This document shows positions 1-11,999 of a stretch of 64,000 nucleotides of DNA, one piece after another. The notes under the pieces are model-generated. The model worked only from the letters and a program-made list of their open reading frames with translations, was not told the origin of the DNA and ran no database searches. The stretch comes from Norana najaformis. Lineage: Eukaryota; Annelida; Clitellata; Crassiclitellata; Hormogastridae. The stretch's first letter is position 1. Each line of letters starts with the position of its first letter. The stretch spans positions 14,686,607-14,750,606 of the forward strand of contig OZ029916.1 in the NCBI GenBank assembly GCA_964023275.1, in the 5' to 3' direction. The position numbers and the translations under genes were made by a program.

Positions 1-537
1 CATGGACCTGGTTGATCCAAGGCGGATCTTTGGCTGCTGAACCTGATGGAATTTATATGGTCAGTTAGGGTGAATCTTCATCAAGAAGCATTGAAAGATC
101 CCAGCCACATCCAGTGCATTCCTGGCTGGAAATGCCAATGCCTTGGTTGATTTGGAAAAGGAGTGCATGTGTGGTCAGTTTTCTCTTGAGCCTGTGACAT
201 GTCAGTCCTTATGTACCTGGCCTTGAGTGGATTCAGACGGCCATGTCTCTATTTCTTTGATGACAGCAATTATAGAGGGTGGAATGGCATGTCGAGTAGA
301 ACTATAAGTCATTGACTTATTGATTTGTAATGGTAAATCTTCTTGCAGCATGATATGCATCTGGAAAAGAAAGAAGAAAATCAGTGCTTGCTGCAGTTAC
401 TGGAAGGTCAGATCAAGAAAAATACCCTAGTTTCATTAACTACAATGTATTTATACTTTTAGTATAATGTTGCATGGTGCTTGATGCATATGTTTTGGGC
501 CAGATGGAATTAGACTTGTATGGGTGATTGTTTTCAG
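1..537 (+). other. Intron of the SHB-like gene (partial)
   Basis: This stretch ends in a good 3' splice site (TTTTCAG at 531-537). I looked for the upstream SH2 half-exon carrying the FLVR arginine motif and did not find it, so the rest of the gene lies before the window. Nothing else is supported here. Confidence 0.6.
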
Positions 538-724
538 GAGTTCCCGAGGTTTTATGCACATGAAGATCGTAGTTGATCGTGAGGGCAAGTACATCCTTGG
601 TCAGTTCAGCCAGCCTTTTGTCAGCATTCCTCAGATGATCCAGTATTACACCGTCAGCAAATTGCCAATCAAAGGCGCTGAACACATGTCACTGCTCTAT
701 CCAGTCAACCATAACATTTTGTGA
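538..724 (+). CDS. Last coding exon, SH2 adaptor of the SHB/SHD/SHE/SHF family
   Basis: The exon begins after TTTTCAG with the last base of a split codon (phase 2) and runs 61 codons to TGA at 722-724. It encodes the second half of an SH2 domain: SSRGFMHMKIV, then GKYILGQFSQPF, then the strand and helix SIPQMIQYYT, ending KLPIKGAEHMSLLYPV. The block KLPIKGAEH-SLLYPV close to the C-terminus is characteristic of the SHB family, in which the SH2 domain is C-terminal and binds phosphotyrosines on receptor tyrosine kinases, while the N-terminal half recruits signalling partners. The FLVR half of the domain is missing because it lies in an upstream exon outside the window. Which of the four vertebrate paralogues it matches best cannot be said; invertebrates usually have one. 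Family assignment is confident, the symbol is not. Confidence 0.9.
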
Positions 725-3700
725 TAAAAAAACGCATACCAGAACGATCTGAAAGAAATTTCTTCTGGTCTTCTCTATCATTACGCAGGTTTAGCACAAT
801 TTCAGGCTGAAGTCAGTGGACACTGCTTTGATTTATTGAAGGCTATGCTGCCTGAACACAATTAGTAAATATTGCCTCAACAACTGCTTCTGCTAAAAAA
901 TGTTCTTTTGGGCTTTCTCCTGCAAATCAGTAAGCAGACTTCATTGTCCCTTCTTCTTACCACTGAAATGCGGTGCCTTTCTTCCCAAAAAGTAAAATTA
1001 AATATCCATCCTCCCAGAAAAATTTAATGATTCCTGCTTCCTAAACTTAAATTTAGTGTTCCTGCTTCCTTTACAGTTATGCCTGCACAGAACTTACAAA
1101 TTATTGTCCTACCCCCTGAAAACCTTAATGAATTAATGTCCCTACTTTCCCAATGTCTTGGCTGATGTTAAATTTTCAAAAAGAATATCCCTGCAATTAC
1201 AGAAGGGGATGAATGTGGTTTTTGAAAATTTGTATCAACAATATTTCTGGTGATGTGAAAGCACTAAAAACTTGTCCTTACTGACAAAACGGTGAAGAAA
1301 TGGATTGTGAAGAGTGATTTGCAGAAGTTGGCATCTTAGCAGTCTGAATTTGATCACCAGAAAAATTACCAGTGTAACCAATGAGTTAGCTTAAAAAGCA
1401 GGGCACACTAGTGGCTGGCCCAGGAGGCACTGCATACAAGTAAGTCCTAAAAGATAGACAACTATTTGTGTAATGAGTTTCTTGTTTTTAAAATGGATAT
1501 TGTGTGTATAGTATGTATCTGTGTATCATCGTTTACATTGTCGCTTGATCATGGTGTATTGTTGCAGTGTGGCGTTTGCCTCTTCTCATAAATCTTTCTG
1601 ACATCTTTCTGAATCAGAACTGATTATGTGTTTGTGCCTCATCTTGTGTTGAAGTTAGCAACTTTTTGAAGTAGTTATTGTCCGATATCATAAGGCGGCT
1701 TTAATTAGGAAAATCTAAATTTCAAGCACAGGTTTTGTTTGCAGTACACAATGAGGGACTGTGAAACTGCTTATTGTGGATATTGCCTGTATATAATGCA
1801 GTACTGGACTGTACTTCTAGTCTAAAAGTTTTGGTTGATAAAGAATGCAATTGTGATTTTTCTGTGTGTTCCAAAATGAAGCAAATGAGGCAGCAAAATA
1901 TCTCATAAAGACCACTGGGTAAGATGATGATGTGTTTTTGCAATAAAGCTTAATAAGTGGGGATATCTGGATTGCTTTACTTGTCAGTAATTTATGCTGT
2001 TGCAAATAACTTTATTCCCATATTTATATAGAGCCCATTACTGTTCTGAAGCTTGAGGTTTGTAGCCTCAAGTTTTCTTACTTGTTTATGGCAGATTAAA
2101 ATGTCCCTTAATCTAAATGCAAGGTATTGTAAAATCAAACTCGGTGCTGAATGAAGAAAGTCTGTTTGGCCCTCCGTGCATAATTCTTACACCCAGTATC
2201 AATTTCAGGAACTACTATAAAGTCTGGGGACCATTAGTTTAATTGGGATCTAACCTAATCTTATGACTTCTGTAGCACCATTACCATTATGAATAAAGCA
2301 TCAGTCAACGGTTGCTTGAAGTGAACTTGTCAAAAAGTGATTGGGAGTGTAAGATGTTTGAAATTATAGATTGAAAATGAGAATGCTAGCAGTGAAAACA
2401 TGTTATCTACTAAAAATTGTTTGCAAAAGTACTAAATGTGGTTGCAGAATTAGTGCATAAAACAAGAACTGTGCTGTAGAAATTGGATAAATTGGCTGGC
2501 ACAAAGTCTAGAAATTAATTGAAGAGGAGAAAGTGCCAAATGTTTGGCAGGCAAAGAAGCTTGTATAGAGATAAACGCTTGTTGAGAGAACTGAACTGTT
2601 ATATTTATATTAACTGTATGGCCTAACAGTGTTCTGGTGATCAAGTAGCATTGCACTGGCAATCTTTCTTAAAGCTTACTCTTGATTCATAATGTTGCAA
2701 AAATTATTTTAATATCACTTGCGGCAGTTTCATGAGAAGAACTTTCTAAATGTACAGAAGTCACTGTAATTTTCTATCTTACAGATTTCTTCTTGGTTGC
2801 CTGGTTAAAACAATTTGAGGAGTTGTTTTGGAAGAAGTTCTGCATTCCAAAAATGCATAGAAGTGAATTTGTCTTTAAGTATTCAAAGTTGTATGTTCAG
2901 CTATAATAAAATCAGGATTTTCTGTTCTATTTGCCCTTTGAAATTCAGAGTTTTGAATTGTTGTCAATGTCTGATTTGATTTTGTTGCCATTTTACCAAA
3001 AGTATTTTTGATCTGGTTTAATTTCAAATTTTCAAGTGATTGTCATTTTCTGATGATTTTATGGTTGCTTTTGCTATATGCATTGGTTTGTACATAATAT
3101 TTTTAGTTTTTCCAGTTTTTATCAGTCATGACAGGAGTTGTTTTTCTGTTAAAAAATTGTGTATATATGTACATGTTTCATTTAGGATATATAATATCTA
3201 GATATTTAGGGCATATAATAACATTGTGTGAACAGTTGATGAAGATTGTAAAATGTGTATTTGGTCATTGTTCAAGATGAGTTGCCTTTTCAGTTATGGC
3301 TTTTAATTCTCATTTTATGCCTTAGAATTGAACTGAGCTGGTCCTTAGCCTTGATGAGCTTGTTTTATCATGTCCTGATTTACTTCTGTAAAATACTGCT
3401 TATTTACCCACATTGAGTTTTGTTCTCTTTGAGTATCCTACTTTACAAGGAGCGCATTCCACTACTGCTCAGAACATGGTGCCGGTTTGATTTGGAATAT
3501 ACTTTGTGTTGATGTGCAACAAGAGCAGATTGTTTGCAGAGTAAAAAAACTGGCCAATAAAAATGATTCGATCTAGTAGAGCTATTATTTTTTATGAGAG
3601 TGCATTGCATACAGTTCTACCAAGATGCAGTTTCGTAATGTACGGAGGATATGAAATATATCAGTCAATAAAACCCAGTTTTCACATATATAATAAATTT

Positions 3701-4902
3701 ATCCTTTTGCAGCAAAGGGCTGTAGAGGTGACTTGTCTGAACATAAGCAGGTGAATGAGTGCACACAGTTTTCTTGCTCTGCTTGTTCTTGTTCCACATC
3801 AACATGGAATATACTCCAATTCAAGCCTGAACCTTGTTCCAAGCAGCTGTGGACCATGCCCTAAGGTTATCCTTCTGCCTGTCCTTTATTTTTCTGATGC
3901 TGCAGCTCACATTTGATCTTGACAGTATTTTGCTGCTGCAGTATTTTATAGGAATGTAGGTTTCTGAATGTTTTATATGCAGTATGTGCCTATGTAAAAT
4001 CAAAATGACCTGATTCTGCTTGATGCCTCCAGCTTTTCCGCCTGTGGCTCATTTACTGCAGGTCATGTTAACGAATGGTCCTGCTTTTGCCTTTAAGTAA
4101 AGCCCTTTTCAGTTACACTGATCACTCATTCTGCATGTCTCTTGTGTTTAAATATTTGATTTTACTCCAGAGTGGCTTACATGCAATCAGCCTAAAGGCT
4201 TAGAGTAGACATTATCCTTGGTTACACTTGTTTTATACAATTATGGTATTTGCAATGAAGAGGTCAGGTTGAGTTTCTAATTGTGATTATGTTTAAACTC
4301 CATCTTTACAGCAGATATCAGGCAAGATGGTGTATCTTGTGAAGAAAATTTTGAGCGGGTTTTGTAAACTTGTCTCAAAAGCATAACTGGTTTTGCAAGG
4401 ATGCAGCTAAGCATTGTTTTTCACTTGATCAAAGCTGTAGGTTTGGAAGAAATGAATTGTTTGAAGTGGCCTGACGGACTTGGACCATGAGAGGGGGCTT
4501 GGTCCACTTAAAAGTTGACCACCAGATCGTGATATATTTTGTGTATCTAGTCAGTTTCATCATGTCATCACTCTCAAAGTTTTATTGTTCTTTGATTAAG
4601 TATCTTCTTTTGTTTGAGACCAATGTTATGGCTTGCCACGTAAACAACTGATGCATCTTTAATGAAGAATTCTAGTCATGTGTTTGGTTTTAGCTGTAAA
4701 TATGATTAGGTTTTACAATATTCTTGTTGTTTTGGCTGACTTATTGTAAAACCAGTAATAGAGCACTAAGATTTTTGTTTTTTTTTGTGCAACATTTTAA
4801 GAATTTGAATATTTGTCATGTTTTGAATTTAATTTTTCTGTATAATTTGACTGTGACTTACTAACTGATGCCTGTCGGTTGCATAATTCGACTTTGAATA
4901 AA
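725..4902 (+). other. Candidate 3' UTR of the SHB-like gene
   Basis: No convincing coding sequence is seen after the SH2 stop codon. Several AATAAA hexamers occur on the plus strand (1942-1947, 2292-2297, 4897-4902), any of which could end the transcript. The plus strand is T- and G-rich and nearly free of CpG, as in other transcribed parts of the window. Short open frames here are low-complexity and do not resemble proteins. The 3' end is inferred, not shown. Confidence 0.35.
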
Positions 4903-7900
4903 GAAATGGCACCATCATTTGCATTTTACTGAAAAAATGATATCATTCATTAGATATAATTTAGTTATCAATGTCTGAAACTGTCTACTGAGGCAACTAT
5001 TGCTTTTATATTTAACATAAGTCCTTAGTGAAGCTCTGTTTTATCAAAATGGTGTAATTGATGTTTTGCACGTTTCTTGTCTTTACGTTTCTAAATAACC
5101 TTTCACCCTGCAAGATAGGGTTTTGCTTATTCTTCACTGGTCAGACATTTAGTATTTGCACTCATGATACATGAATGCAGTTTGTCTTAAGCAGGGTACC
5201 TACTAAACATGTGATTATTCGCTAAATTGTCAGGTTTTTCTTAAGATTTGAGTTACATGTAAATCATAAAAGCTATTACTGCATTTCAAAAAGAAATTTA
5301 TTCAATAGCTGAGCAGTTACTCAATGCTGTCTTTTGAAAAACTGTATAACATTACATGGTGGCCTGCGACTGTTACCAAACAGAACTGTAGAGTAACATT
5401 TACTTGGATGTAGTTATTGTAGTTTTATGGAATAGTTAGCAAATTGTTGCAGTATTAGAAATAGTTTGGGGGTTGAAATAATCAAAAGTTTGGTCCATTG
5501 TGTGGATTTGAAGTTGTGATAAAGAACATCTCTAGGCATGGCTAGAACAGCAGACAGAAGAGCAGAGTCATTCATGGACACACAGCTTCATGGAAATGGA
5601 CAGATGGATAGCCAACAATAGTTATTGTTACAGAATTAATAATAAGAGTGCCGTAGTACTGAAATGAGTTAGACTATGTTAACTTCATTGGTGAATTACA
5701 TCCAGTGGCATGAGCTACATTTCGTCAAGTAGAGTGTAATGTAGAAAGGTGTTTCTTGTTCAAATCATTTATACTTCTTGTTTTTGAGTAATGAATATTC
5801 ATAATCTGTTGAATTTTTTTATAAGTGAATATTCATGATCAGATGTATTAAATTGATGAATATACATGCATATTCATCTCTTTGTGCAAGTCATTGGAAA
5901 CATTCATCACCTAATGTTATTGATTGAGCTCACAACTGTACTATGTGAAACAGTTCTATGTCAAGTAACAAATTATGCTTAACACTGTTGGAGTTTGCTT
6001 TTTAATGCCTGTTCTACATTGATTGGCATCCGTGGGTGGTCAACAGTATATTACGTAATTGAGACGACCTGAAGTTCTAATTGAGACCAACAGAGAAACG
6101 TATTGGTAGCCTTAATTTGCACCATATTCCTTATATTCCAATTTAGTTGAATAATAATAATGATTATTATTATTATTATTTGCCCAAGGTAAATGTAATC
6201 CCTCAGGAGTTGAAAAATAATACTGGTATATAATAGACAGATTTTCGTTTTCAGTGTCTTTCCACCAGCCTTCAGCACTACAATGCTGTTGCATTTAAAT
6301 TAAGCTTCTCAGACACTCTTGCAATCAAGGCTCGATTTATCCAACATTTTCATTAGCACTTCTTAGCTTAAGTTTTGAAAATCCCGATGATTCGTGGGTT
6401 CGTTAAGTAAAAACAAGTGAAAATAATAACAGCAAAAATAATCATTTTTCATCTACCTACATATTGCTGTTGTCTGTGACATCTGCATCCCAGTTAGACA
6501 GTATAGTCACCCTTGGTGTTAGCAGAATCTTTTTTTAGATCGTTAAATCAATTTTTAATTCTGAAGAGATTTTTAATTACAATGATGAGAAAGGAGTTTC
6601 CTGCTTTTAAGTACCTAATTTCTGCTCTACTAGCAGAAGCAGTTTTTGAATTCTAATGAGCCATTAATCCATCTGGCAGCTTGATTGACAGATTTTTATC
6701 AATGCTCTGGGGAGAAATGTATAAAGGAAATTGAATTTCTGCTGTACAAGTGAAATGCTTTTAGCATTAACATGACAAATACTGGAATAATGTTTTCCAG
6801 TGGTGGCTTATGTTGATAGTAATGCAACCTAAGTCAGTAACTAGTTCCTTTTAACGAATGTGACCTTTGTCAGTCAGTAAGTCATGTGACTGTACAGCCA
6901 GATGCAAACAAATATGATTTATGTATTTATCTTCTGCGGGTAGAAGGGGAATATGATCAGATAACACATCACTACAATGTGATACTCTACTCTTCAATAT
7001 TTAGAAAAGTATACAATAGAAAATCAGCATAATGGTGTTTCAAACCTTCCATGGTTCTTGTCATTTGTACTTTAAAGGTTGTCTTCTGTCCCTCCTCCGG
7101 GTAGGCTATAATTACCTCCATTCTATGCCATCACTTAACTGGTTCTGTGATGCACAGAAACAGTTTCTGGTGAGAGGTCGTTTCGCTACTCTGGATCTGC
7201 ATCTTGAAATGTACTTCCAGTCGACCTGCGACTCCTGCCATCCAAGTGTTCCTTCAAATCTTCCCTAAAACATATTGTTAAGTCGTATCCTCTATAGGTG
7301 ATATGCATACATGTGTATAATGCCTCTGCACCAGTTGCCAATCATCTCTGGTGCCTTATCAGTTGTAAGACATCTTTCCATCATCTATCACAGACTGGCT
7401 TCTTCTACTCGTCCTTTCTTATTGGCGTACTTGTGGCAACATTCTGGTTTGAATGAGTTGCATGCGGCAGATGAGTGGATTAATGGCTTTGCCTTTTACC
7501 TGTAGTCATCTTCTGGCTTCAGCTCCTAGCCACATCACGTGAAATTAATGTAGATGTGAACTGTGTGATGCCGTAGGGATCAGTCATCAGCTAAATCTTA
7601 CCCTCATCAATCAAATCTGAGCTTCAATCTGACCTTTTCCTTGGAAGAGAAATGACTTGTGTTGACAAAACCGGTTCAGCTGCACCCCAAGTACTGTAAT
7701 GGTCATACAAGTTTCTTTTTCTGGTGGATACAGTTTTTTAGTGTTTCTTGTGGTAATGCTTTCCAGGTGTCGATTCTGTAAATGGGTTGTTTTAAGCCCT
7801 CATAGGACCTATATGTGGTGTATCTCTGACTGAACAGCACTGTATAATTTTTTTACTACCTCAGTTGGGTCTCATTTGGTTACATCAAACAAAAACAAGC

Positions 7901-8440
7901 ACTGCTAGCACAGCATTAACTGTTATGTGTTAGACAGTTCTAACAGTTTTAGTCTGATTAAGTGCCAAACAACTGCTTTGACTAGTTGTGCTTTATCATA
8001 CTACATGTACCTGTTGTCTGAGCTCTTGTTTTTAATATAGCCAGCATGAATTACTCCAAGCAAATTATTACATGCATCACAGTTGCTATTACTACTATCA
8101 GTGTTATTTCATTTCATGATGACTGTTTCTGTTGTAAATGACGTTTTCAATGTTTCTGATATCATTTAATAAATGTATCAAGTTACAGAATTTGAAATAA
8201 CAGACCATCATCAGATATGCGCATAGACCTGTTTGACAGTTACATATTCCATACATACTATTAGCATGCCATCAGTGTACAGTATTCCAGTTACACTGCT
8301 TTGTCCGAGTTCTGTTTGCTATACTAGCGGTCAGTCTGCCTGCCTGACAATCTGTCTGATTGGTCACTCTGCCCTCTCTCTGTTTCTGTCTGTCCTCTGG
8401 TTGTGTCTGTTTGTTGTGTTGCAGTTTGGCAATGTTAGGC
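4903..8440. other. Gene-free interval
   Basis: I see no exon, RNA gene or recognisable transposon. It holds a cluster of TGAATATTCA-type palindromes near 5788-5880 and a short (TAT)n run near 6160-6180. Open frames at 7032-7505 lack homology that I can recognise and have no clear splice context. Confidence 0.5.
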
Positions 8441-8457
8441 TTTGTAGTGCCATACAG

Positions 8458-8535
8458 CAGTGAATTACAGTAGTCAAGTTTTGCTCCTGCTACGCTACAA
8501 GCGACTGTCTTCTTTAGTTCCAGTGGCAAGCATGA
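8458..8535 (-). pseudogene. CR1-like LINE reverse transcriptase fragment
   Basis: On the minus strand about 25 codons read AKLDYCNSLLYG, the conserved motif after the RT palm in CR1/L2-type LINEs. The frame then runs into a (TGTC)-rich tract and stops resembling RT. It is a short, decayed, truncated insertion. Confidence 0.6.
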
Positions 8536-8599
8536 TTGAGCATGACATATGGCTTTTATTTGGAAATACGATGCTTTGTAGACAGCATTGACATGTTGG

Positions 8600-8945
8600 T
8601 TAAATGTTGCTTTAGAATGTGTCTGTCTGTGTGTCTCTCTGTCTGTCTGTGTGTCTGTCAGTCTGTTGTGTGTCTGTGTTGGTCAATTTGTCTGTAGATT
8701 TGGTCCCTTTGTCCCTTTCTTTCACTCTCATTCTTTCTGTCATTTGGTTTATATATATGTATGTATGTACAGCAGCGAATTACAGTAATCAAGTATATAT
8801 ATGTATATATACTTAAAGTCACTACAAGGTTGGGTTTTTCGCTTCGAACAATAGGATTGGGTCATATACATATATATATATACATACATATATAAATTGT
8901 CTGTATGGGTTTGCCTGCCTGTCTCTCTCCCTGTCACTGTCAATC
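8600..8945. repeat. Compound microsatellite (TGTC)n, (TATA/CATA)n
   Basis: A (TCTG/TGTC)-rich tract at about 8620-8680 is followed by alternating TA/CATA runs at 8745-8895. Between them GCGAATTACAGTAATCAAGT (8776 onward) repeats the sequence at 8462, i.e. another scrap of the neighbouring LINE. Open frames across this tract are simple-sequence translations. Confidence 0.8.
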
Positions 8946-9439
8946 TGCCAGCTGTCGCTGTCTTTTATGCACATTTTCTGCCCATCTGCCTTCAAGTCTG
9001 GCTATTGATTTGCGTCTCTTTCTGCTGATTTGCCCGTAATTGTCTCATTTGTCATCAGAAAATTTAATTCTATACAAGTACCTTTAGATATTGTTTGGTT
9101 TTCACAGAAAAATGCTTTTTAGCTTTCTTAATCAGATCTTGACTGCATGGAATGAGATTTTGGAATGATGTCTTCAAAGGCATTACAACAATGACGCCAT
9201 AGAAGTTTTCAGGTTAGATTAGCTTAACTGTTGGCAAAAATATTTTTAAACGAGATGCCAAACACAAGTTTGTTAGTCCTACCGCACTTCTATTCATTTA
9301 AATGGCTGCCAAAAGGCAGTGATCCATTTCTAAAAGTGGGCTGTACCATTTCCCCTCCCATCGTAACACTGCATTTCTCCACATTTAGCCTTTAAACTGG
9401 AGTGAATGCAGAGCACCACAAATGCCAATGTCATCATAA

Positions 9440-9575
9440 AATATTAATTTTAAAGACCGGCAGTTTAAGAATGCTGAGTGCTAACTGCTAAGGCATCGTT
9501 TAAGCTAGCACAGAGGATGCCTCTAATTATAGTTTTTAAGAGGCGCTATATAAATTTCTACTTACGCTTACATAA
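9440..9575 (+). repeat. LINE/SINE 3' end with GCGCTATATAAAT tail
   Basis: The run AGGCGCTATATAAATTTCTAC at about 9541-9561 is the typical 3' terminus of several invertebrate CR1-like LINEs and SINEs. It directly precedes another LINE tail at 9588. The body upstream is too decayed to delimit. Confidence 0.4.
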
Positions 9576-9587
9576 TTACATAGCGAC

Positions 9588-9640
9588 GTGGCTTTCGTTG
9601 GGCGCTGTAGAAATCTCGGAATTACGATTACGATTAGTAG
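9588..9640 (+). repeat. 3' tail of CR1-like family X, plus orientation
   Basis: GGCTTTCGTTGGGCGCTGTA followed by GAAATCTCGG and an (ATTACG)n tail matches, in opposite orientation, the ends of the elements at 9826 and 10411. Only the last 50 bp are present. With the copy at 9826 it forms an inverted pair about 200 bp apart. Confidence 0.75.
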
Positions 9641-9825
9641 TGGACAATGCAGGTAGCGATGGCAAAGGAGGTTGAAATTGAGCAGCGAAGATGAAGAATA
9701 TATATACACTAAAGCAGGTGCGAAAGCTGAGGTTGGAGAATCGACATGAAAAGCAGTAATGTTGGTCGAAAGTGATGCTGGTATCATTTACCAATATAAT
9801 AGAGTAATAGCATTTCGACATCGTA

Positions 9826-10060
9826 ATCGTTATCGTAATACGGAGATTTCTACAGCGCCCAACGAAAGCCACACCGCGGGGACCAGCTTATTCACAGGCG
9901 CTCAGCCAAAACAAAATCGATAGGCAAAAGTCAGACGGAGAGACAGCGTAGTAGCTACGGGCGGTGGTGTTTGGGGTTGGAGAGGAGAGAGATGAGAGGA
10001 AGAAGGGGTGTCTGAGTACGATCTGTGAAAGAGGAATGTTATGAAAGGACATAAGTAAGT
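9826..10060 (-). mobile_element. CR1-like family X, 3' fragment
   Basis: On the minus strand this is the 3' UTR of the same LINE family as 10411-11355. It shares the CCTATCGATTTTGTTTTG block (rc at about 9911-9925), the GCGCCTGTGAATAAGCTGGT block, the GGCTTTCGTTGGGCGCTGTA block, and a tail of ATTACG-like hexamers (rc at 9826-9840). Coding sequence is essentially absent, so it is 5' truncated. Confidence 0.75.
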
Positions 10061-10410
10061 ACAGCGCTGCAACACAGACATGTGCAACAGAGCTTTTAGC
10101 GGCGTTGACTATCATAGTATTAGGCCTATTTTCTGATTGCGCCGGTTAATAGCAGCGTCAAACAAATCCCATAGTATGTGGATCCTAGTGCTAGGGCAGA
10201 AGAGCTGAGTTGAACGTCCCTTGTTTTCTGCTACCAATGCTGCAGAATGGTAAATCGCACTTGGTGAGGTACGTTAGGACGCAACAACATACGACAGACA
10301 CGTGTCTATGTAGACGTGATCTTCTGCAACAATAATTGTAACTGGTTACCAAGACCATTTTGTGTAAGTAAGTAAGCAAGTAAGTAAGAAAGTAAGTATA
10401 TTCTTTATTA

Positions 10411-11355
10411 ACCAGTAATCGTAATCGTAATCGTAATCTCGAGATTTCTACAGCGCTCAACGAAAGCTAAGTCGCGGGAACCAGCTTATTCACAGGCGCT
10501 CAGTCAAAACAAAATCGATAGGCAAAGGGTCAAGATCCAGGAGTCAGGCACTCAGACAGTCGGACGGCTACGGTGGATGCTGTTTGAAATTGAAGCGAGA
10601 AGAGAGATAAGGGGAAGAGGAAGAATCAGGATAAGATTTCTGGAAAAGAAGTGTTTTCAGTCTTGAGTGAAAGACCTGCGCAGAAACTGAAAGAGGTGAA
10701 GTGTTGGTGAGTTCGTGTGATTGACCAGACAACTGTCGCAATTCTGGCGGGAGTTTATTCCAAAGGGGTGGGGCAGCTATGGCTATGGAGCGATTTCCAA
10801 ATTTTAAGGATGAGGTGACGGGAGGGCGAAGAAGTGTTAGGACAGATGAGGAGCGGGTTGAACGGAGTGGTTGGATAGTAAATAATTGACGAAGATAGGA
10901 GGGTTGGGAGGATTGAAGTGTGTTGTAGGTGAGGGATAAGACTTTGTACTCTATTCGTTCTGGTATTTTAAGCCAGTGCAGTGATTTGAGAACAGGGGTG
11001 ATGTGATGGTGTTTGGGGGTTTTGGTGACAGCACGTGCCAGAGCATTCTGGATAGCTTGTAGGCGATTTATCTGGGTTGTGTCAATATTGAGAAAAAGTG
11101 AATTGCAGTAGTCAAGTTTTGCATGAACTATGGATGTGGCAATGATAGAAGCGGTTTTGAAGTCAAGCATAGGACGGATTCTGCGAAGATCGCGGATATG
11201 CATAAAGCAAGAGCGGGAAAGATGGGTGATATGATCAGAAAAAGTAAGGTTCTGGTCGAAAATAACACCTAAATTACGGACAGAGGAGTTAGTATTAAAG
11301 GTGTGGGTGGAGGCAGAGTCCAGGCTGAGGGAGATAGTAGCTAATCGCACATCGG
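10411..11355 (-). mobile_element. 5'-truncated CR1-like LINE, family X
   Basis: This is a non-LTR retrotransposon in minus orientation. It comprises the end of the reverse transcriptase ORF (10568-11350), a 3' UTR of about 120 bp, and a microsatellite tail (ATTACG)n seen as GTAATCGTAATC repeats at 10415-10438. The 5' limit near 11355 is abrupt, as expected for incomplete reverse transcription. The same 3' UTR recurs at 9826, 21905 and 61255. The 260-codon frame has no stop, so this copy is younger than most transposon debris in the window. Confidence 0.85.
10568..11350 (-). CDS. LINE reverse transcriptase, C-terminal 260 residues
   Basis: The frame carries the post-palm region of CR1/L2-type reverse transcriptases: SVRNLGVIFDQNLTF, then AKLDYCNSLF about residue 87, then LQAIQNALARAVT, then HHITPVLKSLHWLKIPERIE, and the terminal PLWNKLPPELRQLS typical of the LINE tail. 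The catalytic [FY]ADD box and the endonuclease are upstream and missing, so the product cannot be active alone. The first methionine is only an internal codon; the frame is a truncated ORF2-like protein, not a host gene. Confidence 0.85.
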   Translation of the reverse strand: MRLATISLSLDSASTHTFNTNSSVRNLGVIFDQNLTFSDHITHLSRSCFMHIRDLRRIRPMLDFKTASIIATSIVHAKLDYCNSLFLNIDTTQINRLQAIQNALARAVTKTPKHHHITPVLKSLHWLKIPERIEYKVLSLTYNTLQSSQPSYLRQLFTIQPLRSTRSSSVLTLLRPPVTSSLKFGNRSIAIAAPPLWNKLPPELRQLSGQSHELTNTSPLSVSAQVFHSRLKTLLFQKSYPDSSSSPYLSSRFNFKQHPP

Positions 11356-11535
11356 TTTACAAGTATTTAAGAACACAAGAAAACTTAAAATGCATACAAC
11401 ATCCTAATAATAAAACATTTAAGCGTTAAATTGTCAACAGGAGGAATAATACGATCATGGGTGTGGGGCCGCAGAGGAATAACTGAGAGTTTTAACTGGC
11501 GGGAGTAGCTGATGTAAGACATGATTTGGGTTGTA

Positions 11536-11960
11536 ATTGTAATTTGGAATTTGTATAGCGCCTCTTCAAGATAAACTCATCAGAGGCGCTGTCTGCGCTA
11601 ACGATGTTAAATGTCATTAAGAAAGCACATTTTTCTTCCACAAGTAAACATTGGTCAGAGTACTAGAAGAGTCACCAGTGGCAAGCTCGCGCACACACGC
11701 AAAGCCCAACTAACAGGTTCCCAACTAGAGTTGAATGACGACAGCGTGTTCGACGTTTCTTAAGCAAGTAGCAACGAGAATGAGGAGCGGCCATGTTCAA
11801 GATTGCTTCAAAGAGACGAGCATCGGTTATGCCACAGAGTTCATCGAAAGTTGGGGAGTCCCCAGGAAGATAGTGGAGACCACGAGTCTCCGCATCAAAG
11901 CCTGGAGCCGAGCCCTAGCCTGTGCCCCAGCAGTAATGATGGTAATAATGATGCAATAAT
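11536..11960 (-). repeat. Dispersed repeat B, copy 1
   Basis: The minus-strand 3' end carries AGAGGCGC...GCGCCTCT (8-bp perfect inverted repeat; rc at 11561-11592) followed by a (TTACAA)-like tail. The body includes an AATGTCATTAAG block and CCAACTAACAGGTTCCCAACT at about 11705, which reappear in the copies at 28500 and 53615. A block at about 11858-11890 (CCCCAGGAAGATAGTGGAGA) aligns with CCCTGGGCTGATGGTAGAAG in copy 3. It abuts the LINE at 10411. The class is unknown. Confidence 0.6.
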
Positions 11961-11999
11961 GCCTGTGATTACTATTCCGATGTTCTGATACTTTTATAG

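Noticed and set aside
8588..8943. Three open frames near 8.6-8.9 kb
   Set aside because: They cross (TGTC)n and (TATA)n tracts and have no protein-like composition.
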